From Phytopseudomonas dryadis (GTDB lineage Bacteria; Pseudomonadota; Gammaproteobacteria; Pseudomonadales; Pseudomonadaceae): a stretch of 64,000 nucleotides of DNA. The notes beneath the pieces were generated by a model, which was not told where the DNA came from, made no database searches, and worked only from the letters and a program-made list of their open reading frames with translations. Positions 16,401 to 24,513 of the stretch are shown here, piece by piece; the stretch's first letter is position 1; each line of letters starts with the position of its first letter. Where the stretch lies: assembly GCF_004327355.1 (NCBI RefSeq), contig NZ_QJUM01000027.1, forward strand, positions 1-64,000, given 5' to 3'. The position numbers and the translations under genes were made by a program.

Positions 16401-17070
16401 GGATCTGCCCGCTCTCGGACAGCAGCAGCGCCTGGCTCTGCGCGGCCGGCGTCACCTGCGGGTCGATGGGCAGTTCGAGCAGCAGCAATTCCTTGCCATC
16501 GGTGCTGAACAGTTGCGCGTCGCCGCGCACCAGTACGCCGAGGATGCCCGGCCCCACGGCCGGCTTGCTGATCGGCTGACCGTCGACGGTCTTGAAGGTC
16601 TTGCCGCGATAGGCCGCCGCCGTCATCACGGCGCTGTCCGGGTAGCGCTCGCGCGCATCCGCGAGACGCTGCAGCCAGGCCCGGTAGACACCGGCCGACA
16701 TCAGTTGCGCCCGTTCGTACGGGCCGACGGCCTCGCCGATCTCGCGGCTTTCCTTGCCGCTGCCGTCGTACTCCACGTACACCGGGCGGCCATTGGGCCC
16801 GGGCACGATGGCGCGCGTATAGGCTGCGCCATGCTTGTAGTAGCTCTGTGGCACGTAATAGCCCGGAATCAACCCGTAGAACGCCTGGGCTGCCATGCTC
16901 CAGCCACCGAGCAACACCATGAGCAGCAGCGCCCACGGCCATGCGCGGCACGCGAGATGACGGCGGCGAGCCGCAGGCGTCGCGGCTGAAGCCCCTCCCA
17001 CAGCCCGCCCCGGGACGCCGCCTGGGTGGTGTTGGGGGATCGAGGAGAGAGGTTTCACACACATGTCCAT
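10420..17070 (-). CDS. Secreted polymorphic toxin with C-terminal PD-(D/E)xK nuclease-like domain
   Basis: 2,216 aa. A long N-terminal extension leads to a Sec-type signal (WALLLMVLLGGWSMAAQA, likely cleavage after A63). Residues about 64-430 form a carboxypeptidase-regulatory-like region (GGFITGGYALTDEQGRYSM) with one calcium-type loop (YDFDGDEQPDYV). Residues 433-821 include the segment repeated downstream. BIG_1/Ig-like domains follow (about 1000-1150), then a possible LamG-like fold, helices, the boundary motif VPRAHAAAP with a hydrophobic helix (about 1790-1815), and the warhead. Its active-site pattern is RRPDIEL (D1970), WIELKS (E1985, K1987) and RQFTLDRVA, as in restriction-endonuclease-like toxins. 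There are no YD repeats, FHA repeats or VENN motif, so it is not Rhs or CdiA. It starts 23 nt after the TSP3 gene. Toxin activity is inferred. Confidence 0.75.
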   Translation of the reverse strand: MDMCVKPLSSIPQHHPGGVPGRAVGGASAATPAARRRHLACRAWPWALLLMVLLGGWSMAAQAFYGLIPGYYVPQSYYKHGAAYTRAIVPGPNGRPVYVEYDGSGKESREIGEAVGPYERAQLMSAGVYRAWLQRLADARERYPDSAVMTAAAYRGKTFKTVDGQPISKPAVGPGILGVLVRGDAQLFSTDGKELLLLELPIDPQVTPAAQSQALLLSESGQILHQSANAIGFRVGFFGQDGQVAEGYSNRDREAQIYGPLPGVGVTLGGFITGGYALTDEQGRYSMNYFLPACPGFTFEYSTPAYLELSYKRFNPRGSSFMPYYLVRQDYDFCNGLGVYSMAAAAVIASSATPIKRPMDFPVDLMVIDGAASFGSARLGQSTAYSDAVGERGQHLQQHYDFDGDEQPDYVVPGKKVTREVEGEQREVFVSTSLEEAELQGIYLSSRHDGVPGNTEETAPDFTRLIDTAPDFQHRGLLDTISAEDLRDTDIYVFRESNGQLVAERRGLHEDELYQSYSGVDEQSGSFRFTIQLRGSAENTFATAGRSGEANFGKWQSAGGFQEAFQKRTANHLKAGETVRLIAINRATGYMGSTRIQLQAAVATGNLLNFAEQRIELAPPNLKVWAERRNQVEYGSTRGEQKRQTIGNEGAGLSSDISIAIYSDWRDADGSPLPEELADYGYTGRLAKVVAANQLAPAGANQLSQFAIKPGQQVQVIHLPEKVLARQHLYLQVAGQPQNRNPDFATGQGTGILKYRPSRYVPVQVPLHDEEASEIARQAYRKADRENPGLNLKAPEPQYAWQYRPELQFSLYELNVEAIRKTDAEERISDILNDTRPVLTSSDNLLAFYYDLLKSEFTGLEAYSHNGEKELVLAIGEQEIKATLGADQTIRFDNFEHLGALDVDDFLTMRLYANNDVGNTLMEWAFEYLSVFANEDVEMNDIGTYHYLSADDPRIEMKAVLAGYYTRREAIKKPETVRWQLEGNGNVSPVIDTNAESGIFTTQVNLPATTGSRARVYATLQGGDARAYYKDFIVVPGEPANITANFSGQLYAGGMGELKVNLIVTDRQGNRVISGTGADFSIEGQGRLLNDSETLVDGGATLTIRDALQAGGANALVVQVDGVEKRFPFSVQTLGVTPPQIRSVQENQVVDLVFGLGGADAAQIRPETLGVQVDKGILLDREGRIDASGQLVYRWHTGFVPGAAKVVFNAGNGALSTQAWEVLPDPQSRIEQKKPITLVMGASDNQLSYRRRSAEQVSIPVLAQDSISLKGTPGEVLDIRLGDSRNPNRALLTMLRPGDLERSRFLVAGVTAAKAPGFRYQQSAQDGLPVAYNYKGYGLVLSDGALLEQTATGVGIELFLEYDGNGNGQLLAWKDLLLIEQREDKLLVTRKLPGEQSDTQEFDLSTSVGPNQLRVSIKGRHIAYRLAEVSGEFDLDEAVQPALGTGIRLLAGQDMALRQFYAHASDAPALLSVNGQYQDFSLDLGTQGRASLQIKPVAESLPQAYRSVPLSIAGERVDIALHSPEHALAVLSGLLELQTPDADTLSQVLALDDRDTSSYLAQANLATRIGSTDAQDGDKVAALLKVFASLPEGSHLSGHLDSLTSFISAQANPAFQRLLKDELSELVLRRRYADVGLGYKRMLGLLVMAEMTVSHPDTAAYIQGSVLNRQDLSLWLDWMAMPANGWAFLEASVPYVEQKCTVDVAYALEGTADQVPYNPCRLNGAAFANWVESIKAVAPEYDNDPQYLLTLLDGMYQGLGESTYSFRRDLFSLQQGYDPLAGYDPLGWLVPRAHAAAPLALVPVLVIMARVAVQVAKRAGRNFAKNLTKFMTGNSNTRLHPLLFAVATSYVYTSVTCDEESVIPCKRLQTSGPGSEGEAEKKFWSLMKHFAAGLALSSGKNLKIKDSISADGQYVCRLVNFTHGHMYEMFMIAFYHATSDQGVAALDRARKIPLYGDPNDLSQMFVRRPDIELKGTGVDINTWIELKSLQAAAHDSNGSDSKLPSKAEFLKRKLPQLGREQGRSTYHRQFTLDRVAAYGMQGEVMSEGFHWQLQQWKADAGPRNRLSNGYPTKTRIKGSDAGTYLEAAKERLVKPPLFFKSSDSKYPFHMDLDPAKAREVFSHPLYDGLGENIDEQLAEKFLGDLGYSAVDVADIKQRMADSANVLKMMEEVIRYVPGLEPGFGFDIIDLLPDEMLERVQDYIDENLGNMVGCEDD
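14609..15614 (-). repeat. Shared recombination segment in the full-length toxin (parent of copy 2)
   Basis: Encodes about residues 486-821 of the toxin. Ungapped match to 8101-9106. Its right part also overlaps the segment shared with copy 3 (15142-15774), so 15142-15614 is present three times in the window. Confidence 0.92.
15142..15774 (-). repeat. Shared recombination segment in the full-length toxin (parent of copy 3)
   Basis: Encodes about residues 433-643. Ungapped match to 381-1013. The difference in extent between this match and the one with copy 2 shows that the two orphan modules have different break points. Confidence 0.9.
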
Positions 17071-17093
17071 TTGTCTGGGATTCCTGAGTTGCC

Positions 17094-20000
17094 TTAGCGG
17101 CTCTTGTTCAAGCGATGGAGTTCTGCCTGCAGTTGGCGCAAGTTGGTTTCGCCGTTGGCGTAGGCCTGTAGCGCAGCCTGGGTTTCCGGGCCGCTGAGGG
17201 CGAAGCCGAGCAGATCCAGGCTGTCCTGGGCCAGCACGCCCTGGCTGCGAATACGGAAATTTTCGATACGCCCGACACCGACCGGCACGATGCGCGCCGC
17301 CTGGCGATCCAGGCCGACCATGACCACATAGGTGCCCTCGGGCGGCAGGTAATCGAGGCTGTCGCCAATCCTCAGCGCGGCCAGGTCGACCGAGAAATTG
17401 CCTTGCACCCCGATACCGGAAGGCTGCAGCGCGTACATCCAGTAAGGCATCGCCAACGGCTCGACCGGATAGGGCAGTTCGTTGAACTGCAGCATCTGCA
17501 CATGGGCGTCACCGGCATCCCGGCCATCCGGGAACAGCAGCCTGGCACTGCTCAGGTCGAGCAGCAGCTCGCCCTGCAGCAGGTTTGCGCGGCTGCCGCC
17601 GGCGAGCGGCACGAAGGGCAGCGAACCGTTGAGCTGGGCCAGTTGCAGTTGCCCCAGATCGTTACGCTCGCCGCCTTGCACGGTGATGCTGCGGCTGTCG
17701 CTGCCATAGCTGCGGTTGCCCTGTCCGGGATTGAGCTGCAGTTGGTAATTGCCGCCAGGGATGTTCTGCTCGGCACTGTCGCCGAAACCGAAGTTGAAGG
17801 CGCCATCCTGGTTGGTGCGTACGCTGCGGTTGAGTCCATCGAGGCGCACTTCGAGGTTGGCCACAGGCTGCTGCAACTGATCGAGTACCACCCCGGAGAC
17901 GAAGGTCGGCAGGCTGCGGGTGCGGTAGCGGATGCGTTCCAGTTCCTGGCCGTCGTAGCGCACCTCGACGGATATTTCCGCGTCGTAGGCCAGGTCGGCC
18001 TGCGGGTAGAAGGCCACCACCTGCCCGCCCGGCAGCTCCGACAGGTTGCCCTGCACCGGTTGATAGTCGCGGTTGACTTGAACCAGCTGATAACCCTGGG
18101 CGGTGAGTTCACTGGCCCCCAGAGCGTCAAGGTCGACATAGGACTTGCCGTGTGCCGTCTCGAAGACCTTCAGCTCCAGCTTGCTCAGGTCGATAGCCTG
18201 ATTGAAGTACAGGCTGATGAACTGGTTGGGCTCGGCGGCGCGCTCGCCAGCGGCCGGGTCGATGCGCTCCAGTGCCACCGGCACCTGCTCCGGCGTGACC
18301 AGGCTGATCCCTCGCGAACTCTGTACCACCACCTTGCCGGTGGCATCCTGCAGCACCGCCAGCAGGTTGTACTGGCCGCTCTGCGGCGGAATCTGCAGGG
18401 TCGCGCTCTTGAGGCTGGTGTCGCCGCCGAGGACGGCATCGGCAAGCAGTTCGCCGTTGCTCGACAGGAGCATGGCGCGCGGCAGCAGTTGCCCGCTGAG
18501 GTCATCGATCCGTGCCGCCACCTGCAGGGCGATGGGCTCGCCCAGGTTGAGCAGTTCGGTGCCCTCGGTGGGGATAACCCAACTGACTGCCGCCTGGGCG
18601 CTGAGCGCCAGGCTGTATTCCCCTCGCGTCTGGTTGCCGGCCTGATCCCGCGCTTGCAGGCTGACATTGACCGTCTGCCCGACGGGCATGGCCAGGCGGC
18701 TGGAGAAGCGGAATTCGCCAGGCTGGGCGCCCGGTTGCAGGGCCACGTCCTGGCCGTCGATCTGGAAGCTGGCGGGGTTTGCCTCACGCAGGGTGCCGCT
18801 GAGCGGATAGGGTTGCTCGCTGACCCGGTTGACCGCCGGCAGCTCGACCAGTGGCCGATCCAGCAAGATCTGCGGCGCTTCCCGGTCGAGGCTCCAGCTC
18901 AGGGTTTGCCGGCTCTGCTGGCCGCTGCGGTCGCGGGCCAGCAACTCGACGCTGAGCTGCTGCTGGTCGGCTACCACACTGAGCGCCTCGCGCAGGTCAT
19001 GCAACTGCACCCCGGTTTCACGTAGCACCAAAGTACGACCATCGAGGCTGAGCTGTTCCAGACCGGCTTCGGCATAGACCTGGCCGGTGAGCACGAAACC
19101 GCTGCCGGGCAACTGGCTGCCATCGGCCGGCGACAGGTTGTCGAAGCGCGGCGGCTCGAAGCGGGTCTGCGGCGGCTGGTAGGTCACCACCAGGCTGCGC
19201 TGGATGCTGCGCTGGTCGACCCAGGCCTGGATCACCAGGCTGTTACTGCCCGGCTGCAGGGTCAGGGCTGGCGCCTGGAAAGCGAACAAAGTGACCTGCT
19301 CGGTGGCCGAAACAGGTGCCGCCTGGCCATTGACCAGCACTTCCAGGCGCTGCGCCGGGCTGTCGCTGCGTAGCTTGCCACGCACCACCAGACCGGCGTC
19401 GGTTAGGGTGGCACCGGCCAGGGGATAGTCGATGAGCAGTTCGATATCGCTGGCCAGTGCCTGGCGCTCCACGCTGCGGTTGACCTGGCTCTGGTTACCG
19501 GCCTTGTCGATGGCACTGATGGTCAGCCGATTGCTGCCTTCCAGCACCGGCACACTGGCGATCCAGAGGTCGCCCTCCAGGGTCACGGCGAAGCGGGTGC
19601 CAGGGAATCGATCCGAGGTGATTTCCAAACGCGCCATGCCCGACTCATCGTCACGAGCCGTGCCGCGCAGGGTCACGCTGTCCTCGGCGACGCTGATGAC
19701 TTCCGGGCCCTCGACCTGCAACTGCGGCGGCTGACGATCGGGGAAGTCGCTGGCGTCATCGGGGTCGGTACCGGCGGCGAGCTCATCGTCATTGCTCACC
19801 CCATCGCCGTCGCGATCCGGGTCGGTGTTGTCACCGATGCCGTCGCCATCCAGGTCGCGGCTTTCCGTCGGGTCATCCGGGAAGGCATCTTCGTCGTTGA
19901 GTACGCCATCGCCGTCGCGGTCGTCGTCCAGCGCGTCGGGGATGCCGTCCTTGTCCTGGTCGGCGGGCACGCTGGCGGCATCGTCCGGATCGGTGCCGAG

Positions 20001-23000
20001 CTGGATTTCCAGCTCGTTGGAAATGCCATCGCCATCGCGATCCGGGTCGGCGTTGTCGCCGATGCCATCGCCATCCAGGTCTCGGCTTTCGCTCGGATCA
20101 TCGGGGAAGGCGTCCTGCTCGTTGGCCACGCCATCACCGTCGCGGTCATCATCCAGTGCGTCGGGAATACCATCGCCATCCTGATCGGCCGGTACGCTGG
20201 ACGCATCGTCCGGGTCGGTGCCGAGCTGGATCTCGTAGTCATTGGCGATGCCGTCGCCATCGCGATCCGGGTCGGCGTTGTCGCCGACACCATCGCCATC
20301 CAGGTCGCGGCTTTCGCTCGGATCGTCGGGGAAGGCGTCCTGATCGTTGGCCACGCCATCGCCATCACGGTCGTCGTCCAGCGCATCGGGGATACCATCC
20401 CGATCCAGGTCGGCCGGCACACTGGACGCATCGTCCGGGTCGGTGCCGAGCTGGGTTTCGTAGTCATTGGCGATACCGTCGCCATCGCGATCCGGGTCGG
20501 CGTTATCGCCGATGCCGTCGCCGTCCAGGTCGCGGATTTCCGTTGGGTCATCCGGGAAGGCGTCGTCCTCGTTGTGCACGCCATCGCCATCGCGATCATC
20601 GTCCAACGCATCGGGAATGCCATCTCCATCCTGATCGGCCGGCACGCTGGACGCATCGTCCGGGTCGGTGCCGAGTTGGATCTCGTAGTCGTTGCTGATG
20701 CCATCGCCATCGCGATCCGGATCGGCGTTATCGCCGATGCCATCGCCGTCCAGGTCGCGACTTTCCATCGGATCATCGGGGAAGGCATCCTGAGCGTTGG
20801 GCACACCATCGCCATCGCGATCCGGGTCGGCGTTATCGCCTATTCCGTCACCGTCCAGGTCGCGACTTTCCGTTGGATCATCCGGGAAGGCGTCGTCCTC
20901 GTTGTGCACGCCATCGCCATCGCGATCATCGTCCAACGCATCGGGAATGCCATCTCCATCCTGATCGGCCGGCACGCTGGCCGCGTCGTCCGGGTCGGTA
21001 CCAAGCTGGGTTTCGTAGTCGTTGGCGATGCCGTCGCCATCGCGATCCGGGTCGGCGTTGTCGCCGATGCCGTCGCCATCCAGGTCGTGGCTTTCCGCCG
21101 GATCATCGGGGAAGGCGTCCTGGTCGTTGGCCACGCCATCGCCGTCGCGGTCGTCGTCCAACGCGTCGGGAATGCCATCACCGTCCTGATCGGCCGGCAC
21201 GCTGGACGCATCATCCGGGTCGGTGCCGAGCTGGATCTCGTCGTCATTGGCGATGCCGTCGCCATCGCGATCCGGGTCGGCGTTATCGCCGATACCGTCG
21301 CCATCCAGGTCACGACTTTCCGCCGGGTCATCGGGGAAGGCGTCCTGCTCATTGAGCACGCCATCGCCGTCGCGATCGTCATCCAGGGCGTCGGGAATGC
21401 CATCACCATCCTGATCGGCCGGCACGCTGGACGCATCGTCCGGGTCGGTACCGAGCTGGAGCTCGTAGTCATTGGCGATACCATCGCCATCACGATCCGG
21501 GTCGGCGTTATCGCCGATGCCGTCGCCGTCCAGGTCGCGGCTTTCGCTCGGATCATCCGGGAAGGCATCCTGATCGTTGGGCACGCCATCGCCGTCGCGG
21601 TCGTCATCCAGGGCGTCGGGAATGCCATCACCATCCTGATCGGCCGGCACACTGGACGCATCGTCCGGGTCGGTGCCGAGCTGGGTTTCGTAGTCATTGG
21701 CGATGCCGTCGCCATCGCGATCCGGGTCGGCGTTATCACCGATACCGTCGCCATCCAGGTCGTGGCTTTCGCTCGGATCATCCGGGAAGGCGTCCTGGTC
21801 GTTGGCCACGCCATCGCCGTCGCGGTCGTCATCCAGTGCATCGGGAATGCCATCACCGTCCTGATCGGCCGGCACGCTGGACGCATCATCCGGGTCGGTG
21901 CCGAGCTGGATCTCGTCGTCATTGGCGATACCGTCGCCATCGCGATCCGGGTCGGCGTTATCGCCGATGCCGTCGCCATCCAGATCGCGGCTTTCCGTCG
22001 GGTCATCCGGGAAGGCATCCTGATCGTTGGGCACGCCATCGCCGTCGCGATCGTCATCCAGCACATCGGGGATACCATCCCGATCCAGGTCGGCCGGCAC
22101 GCTGGCGGCATCGTCCGGATCGGTGCCGAGTTGGATCTCGTAGTCGTTGCTGATACCGTCGCCATCACGATCCGGGTCGGCGTTGTCGCCGATGCCGTCA
22201 CCGTCCAGGTCGCGGCTTTCCGCTGGATCATCCGGAAAAGCGTCCTGATCGTTAGGCACGCCATCGCCATCACGGTCGTCGTCCAGGGCGTCGGGAATGC
22301 CATCACCATCCTGATCGGCCGGCACACTGGACGCATCGTCCGGGTCGGTACCGAGCTGGAGCTCGTAGTCATTGGAGATGCCGTCGCCATCTCGATCCGG
22401 GTCGGCATTGTCACCAATGCCATCGCCATCCAGGTCGCGGCTTTCGTTGGCATCATCCGGAAAGGCGTCGTCTTCGTTGCGTACGCCATCGCCGTCACGA
22501 TCATCGTCCAGGGCGTCGGGGATGCCGTCCCTGTCGAGGTCGGGCGGTGTGCTCTTGGGATCATCCGGATCGTAGCCCAGCTCGATCTCGTAGTCGTTGG
22601 AGATGCCGTCGCCATCGCGGTCGCTATCCTGGTTGTCGCCGATACCGTCGCCATCCAGGTCGCAGAGCAGGCCGAAGTCCACCTTGTACAAGGCGGCCTG
22701 ATCCTGCCGCGCCCAGGCCTGGGTCTCCAAACTGATGTTGCGGGCGACCGCGCCACCAGAAAGCTGCGCGGCATACTGCTGGGTCAGGTCGCCACGCGCA
22801 TGGACGAAGCCGGAGAGGCTGGCGTTCGAGCCGATTACCACATTGCCTTCGGCAAGCAGGAGGAGCTGCGCGGCGTCCTGCATCTGCCCCGCCGCGCTGG
22901 CATTGATCCGGGACTGCCAGGGCAACTCCAGATCGTTCCGCACGTGCAGCCGCACGGTGCCACCACCCAAGGGTTGCAGGCGTGCTTCGCTGGCGAGACT

Positions 23001-24431
23001 CAATTTCTCGATCCAGTAGTCACCGGGCGCCAGCTCGACCACACCCCCATAGCCGACGGCCAGCTCGCGCAAGCGATACTCGCCAGGCTCGCTGAAGCGG
23101 ACAGTAGCCATGCTCGAGACGTTCAAGCGGTGCCATTGGCTGCGGCTGCCGTCGAGCACCACACTCCCCGCGTAAGGCAAATCCTGATTGAAGTCGCTGC
23201 TGCTTTCGAGGAACGGCGGCAGCGCTGCAACCGGTGCCGGCGAATGACTCGGCTGGCAGTGCTGACTGCCACAGCTCAGGGTAGATGAGGCGAAACTGTT
23301 ATCCACTCGGCTGGCCGGAAGGTACGGGGATATCCCGTCGTGCAGCCCGGCGTCGAAGCCGAAGCTGATCAGCCCCGAAGGCGAGTGGCTCTGCAGGCCC
23401 TTGGCGAAACTGGCCGTGCACAGGTTGACCTGGGCGGCAGGTGGCGGTGCCTGGGGCACGCTCTGCGGATCGAGCCAGTCACTGCCGGCGACACGCTCGC
23501 GTTCATCGTCGTAACCATCGCCGTCGGTGTCGTCGTCGAACGGATCAAGGATACCGTCGCCGTCGAGATCCATCGCCTCCAGGCACTGGTAATTCCAGCC
23601 AAGGGTACCGATGGCGTCCATCCGGGTGCGGATGATGGCTGCATTGTCGATGACAGCATTGCGTGCATTCAGTCCACCGCTCAGGCGGGCCGAGAACGCG
23701 GCACGGTAATCGCCCTCCACATAAACCAGGGCCTCCACCGAGGTATTGGTGTCCTGGGACAGATCGCCGCGAACGAACAACTGCAGGGCTTCGGGGCGGC
23801 TCACGCGATCAGGCGCAGCATTCAGGCTCGCCTGGAATGGCAGCACAAGAGAGCTTCCCAGCATGACCCGCGCCGTGCCATCGGACACGAGCAACTGGCT
23901 GTCAGAGGCCATCTCCAGTTGGCCGATCCAATAACGTCCCGGGGCCAAGGTCACCCGGGCGCCGTGGCCAATGCTAAGACGCTGGATATGGTATGCCTGG
24001 TGGCGGGCGTTGAACGACAGTGCAGCACCGGCATCGACATCGATATCGCGATAGCGGTTGAGTTCGCTACCGCCGGCCTCTGCCGTGGACAGGTAACCTA
24101 CACGCAGGTCGTGTTCGGCGCTGACACCAGGCAGCACCAGCCCGGCAAGCCCTCGGCCCTCCTGGCCACTGGCCGTGCAGTCGAGGCCGTCGCAAGCGGG
24201 TGAACCCTGGACACTCCATACCCTGGCCGTGTCGATCTCGGGAGTGGGGTTGCCCAGCAGCTTCCCTCCCCATTGGAAGGTGACGCTGCCACCGCCATGA
24301 GTCTGCAGGCCGCTACCGAATATGGCGCGGCAGGTTTCAGCAGCCTGCGCACCGCTGCAAACTGCCACGAAGAGGCACACCAGCCCCGTCAGCAGTTGGC
24401 AACACTTGCCCCGCCCTCCCCACATCCCCAT
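17094..24431 (-). CDS. Secreted multi-domain protein with a long TSP3 calcium-repeat array
   Basis: 2,445 aa from the ATG at 24431, chosen because AAAGGA lies at good spacing before it; an upstream ATG at 24479 has none. A Sec signal (LLTGLVCLFVAVCSGAQA) is followed by two related modules of about 280-300 residues, each opening with C-x-A-x-F-x2-GLQ-(T/S)-H and containing further Cys. They remind me of MSHA-biogenesis MshQ-type proteins, at low certainty. About residues 590-1560 are TSP3 repeats (DGDGI(G/P)D, DRDGDG). Ig-like domains then alternate up to a carboxypeptidase-regulatory domain (FVSGVVLDQLQQPVANLEVR) and a C-terminal helical tail. No anchor is visible, so it is probably secreted or surface-held and stiffened by Ca2+. 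It lies 82 nt after the parvulin genes and 23 nt before the toxin. Confidence 0.75.
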   Translation of the reverse strand: MGMWGGRGKCCQLLTGLVCLFVAVCSGAQAAETCRAIFGSGLQTHGGGSVTFQWGGKLLGNPTPEIDTARVWSVQGSPACDGLDCTASGQEGRGLAGLVLPGVSAEHDLRVGYLSTAEAGGSELNRYRDIDVDAGAALSFNARHQAYHIQRLSIGHGARVTLAPGRYWIGQLEMASDSQLLVSDGTARVMLGSSLVLPFQASLNAAPDRVSRPEALQLFVRGDLSQDTNTSVEALVYVEGDYRAAFSARLSGGLNARNAVIDNAAIIRTRMDAIGTLGWNYQCLEAMDLDGDGILDPFDDDTDGDGYDDERERVAGSDWLDPQSVPQAPPPAAQVNLCTASFAKGLQSHSPSGLISFGFDAGLHDGISPYLPASRVDNSFASSTLSCGSQHCQPSHSPAPVAALPPFLESSSDFNQDLPYAGSVVLDGSRSQWHRLNVSSMATVRFSEPGEYRLRELAVGYGGVVELAPGDYWIEKLSLASEARLQPLGGGTVRLHVRNDLELPWQSRINASAAGQMQDAAQLLLLAEGNVVIGSNASLSGFVHARGDLTQQYAAQLSGGAVARNISLETQAWARQDQAALYKVDFGLLCDLDGDGIGDNQDSDRDGDGISNDYEIELGYDPDDPKSTPPDLDRDGIPDALDDDRDGDGVRNEDDAFPDDANESRDLDGDGIGDNADPDRDGDGISNDYELQLGTDPDDASSVPADQDGDGIPDALDDDRDGDGVPNDQDAFPDDPAESRDLDGDGIGDNADPDRDGDGISNDYEIQLGTDPDDAASVPADLDRDGIPDVLDDDRDGDGVPNDQDAFPDDPTESRDLDGDGIGDNADPDRDGDGIANDDEIQLGTDPDDASSVPADQDGDGIPDALDDDRDGDGVANDQDAFPDDPSESHDLDGDGIGDNADPDRDGDGIANDYETQLGTDPDDASSVPADQDGDGIPDALDDDRDGDGVPNDQDAFPDDPSESRDLDGDGIGDNADPDRDGDGIANDYELQLGTDPDDASSVPADQDGDGIPDALDDDRDGDGVLNEQDAFPDDPAESRDLDGDGIGDNADPDRDGDGIANDDEIQLGTDPDDASSVPADQDGDGIPDALDDDRDGDGVANDQDAFPDDPAESHDLDGDGIGDNADPDRDGDGIANDYETQLGTDPDDAASVPADQDGDGIPDALDDDRDGDGVHNEDDAFPDDPTESRDLDGDGIGDNADPDRDGDGVPNAQDAFPDDPMESRDLDGDGIGDNADPDRDGDGISNDYEIQLGTDPDDASSVPADQDGDGIPDALDDDRDGDGVHNEDDAFPDDPTEIRDLDGDGIGDNADPDRDGDGIANDYETQLGTDPDDASSVPADLDRDGIPDALDDDRDGDGVANDQDAFPDDPSESRDLDGDGVGDNADPDRDGDGIANDYEIQLGTDPDDASSVPADQDGDGIPDALDDDRDGDGVANEQDAFPDDPSESRDLDGDGIGDNADPDRDGDGISNELEIQLGTDPDDAASVPADQDKDGIPDALDDDRDGDGVLNDEDAFPDDPTESRDLDGDGIGDNTDPDRDGDGVSNDDELAAGTDPDDASDFPDRQPPQLQVEGPEVISVAEDSVTLRGTARDDESGMARLEITSDRFPGTRFAVTLEGDLWIASVPVLEGSNRLTISAIDKAGNQSQVNRSVERQALASDIELLIDYPLAGATLTDAGLVVRGKLRSDSPAQRLEVLVNGQAAPVSATEQVTLFAFQAPALTLQPGSNSLVIQAWVDQRSIQRSLVVTYQPPQTRFEPPRFDNLSPADGSQLPGSGFVLTGQVYAEAGLEQLSLDGRTLVLRETGVQLHDLREALSVVADQQQLSVELLARDRSGQQSRQTLSWSLDREAPQILLDRPLVELPAVNRVSEQPYPLSGTLREANPASFQIDGQDVALQPGAQPGEFRFSSRLAMPVGQTVNVSLQARDQAGNQTRGEYSLALSAQAAVSWVIPTEGTELLNLGEPIALQVAARIDDLSGQLLPRAMLLSSNGELLADAVLGGDTSLKSATLQIPPQSGQYNLLAVLQDATGKVVVQSSRGISLVTPEQVPVALERIDPAAGERAAEPNQFISLYFNQAIDLSKLELKVFETAHGKSYVDLDALGASELTAQGYQLVQVNRDYQPVQGNLSELPGGQVVAFYPQADLAYDAEISVEVRYDGQELERIRYRTRSLPTFVSGVVLDQLQQPVANLEVRLDGLNRSVRTNQDGAFNFGFGDSAEQNIPGGNYQLQLNPGQGNRSYGSDSRSITVQGGERNDLGQLQLAQLNGSLPFVPLAGGSRANLLQGELLLDLSSARLLFPDGRDAGDAHVQMLQFNELPYPVEPLAMPYWMYALQPSGIGVQGNFSVDLAALRIGDSLDYLPPEGTYVVMVGLDRQAARIVPVGVGRIENFRIRSQGVLAQDSLDLLGFALSGPETQAALQAYANGETNLRQLQAELHRLNKSR
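19750..22670 (-). repeat. Tandem 225-bp TSP3 repeat array
   Basis: Twelve full 75-residue units, one short 35-residue unit and a partial last unit. Each full unit carries several Asp-rich calcium loops (DLDGDGIGDNADPDRDGDG, DQDGDGIPDALDDDRDGDG) and a DAFPDDP(A/T/S)ESR end. The DNA copies are so alike that unequal recombination is expected. On the plus strand the same DNA gives long but meaningless open frames. Confidence 0.9.
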
Positions 24432-24480
24432 GATCGATCCTTTAGCGTTGTACAGGCTGCCCTGCCGTTTCCCTTTCATA

Positions 24481-24494
24481 CCGGCACATGCCGG
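24481..24494. other. Short perfect inverted repeat in the 82-nt gap
   Basis: CCGGCACATGCCGG lies between the second parvulin gene and the TSP3 gene. It could form a small hairpin in the message but has no U tract, so it is not a classical terminator. No function can be assigned. Confidence 0.3.
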
Positions 24495-24513
24495 CTTGCT
24501 CCAACACGCTCGT

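Noticed and set aside
14233..16989. 918-codon plus-strand frame
   Set aside because: Antisense to the toxin trunk and reproduced wherever the trunk segment is duplicated (519-1112, 8259-9554), so it is a shadow and not a conserved gene.
10420..17070. Rhs, CdiA or MuF identity for the toxin
   Set aside because: No YD repeats or RHS core, no TPS or FHA repeats, no VENN motif and no phage head domain; the trunk is Ig/LamG-like.
19750..22670. CRISPR-like regular repeats
   Set aside because: The period is 225 bp with coding sequence throughout (TSP3), no short repeat-spacer structure and no cas genes.
20574..23288. 904-codon open frame on the plus strand
   Set aside because: It is the exact antisense of the TSP3 repeats and gives low-complexity I/V/A/R-rich protein; repeats of GAT/GAC codons keep the opposite strand open.
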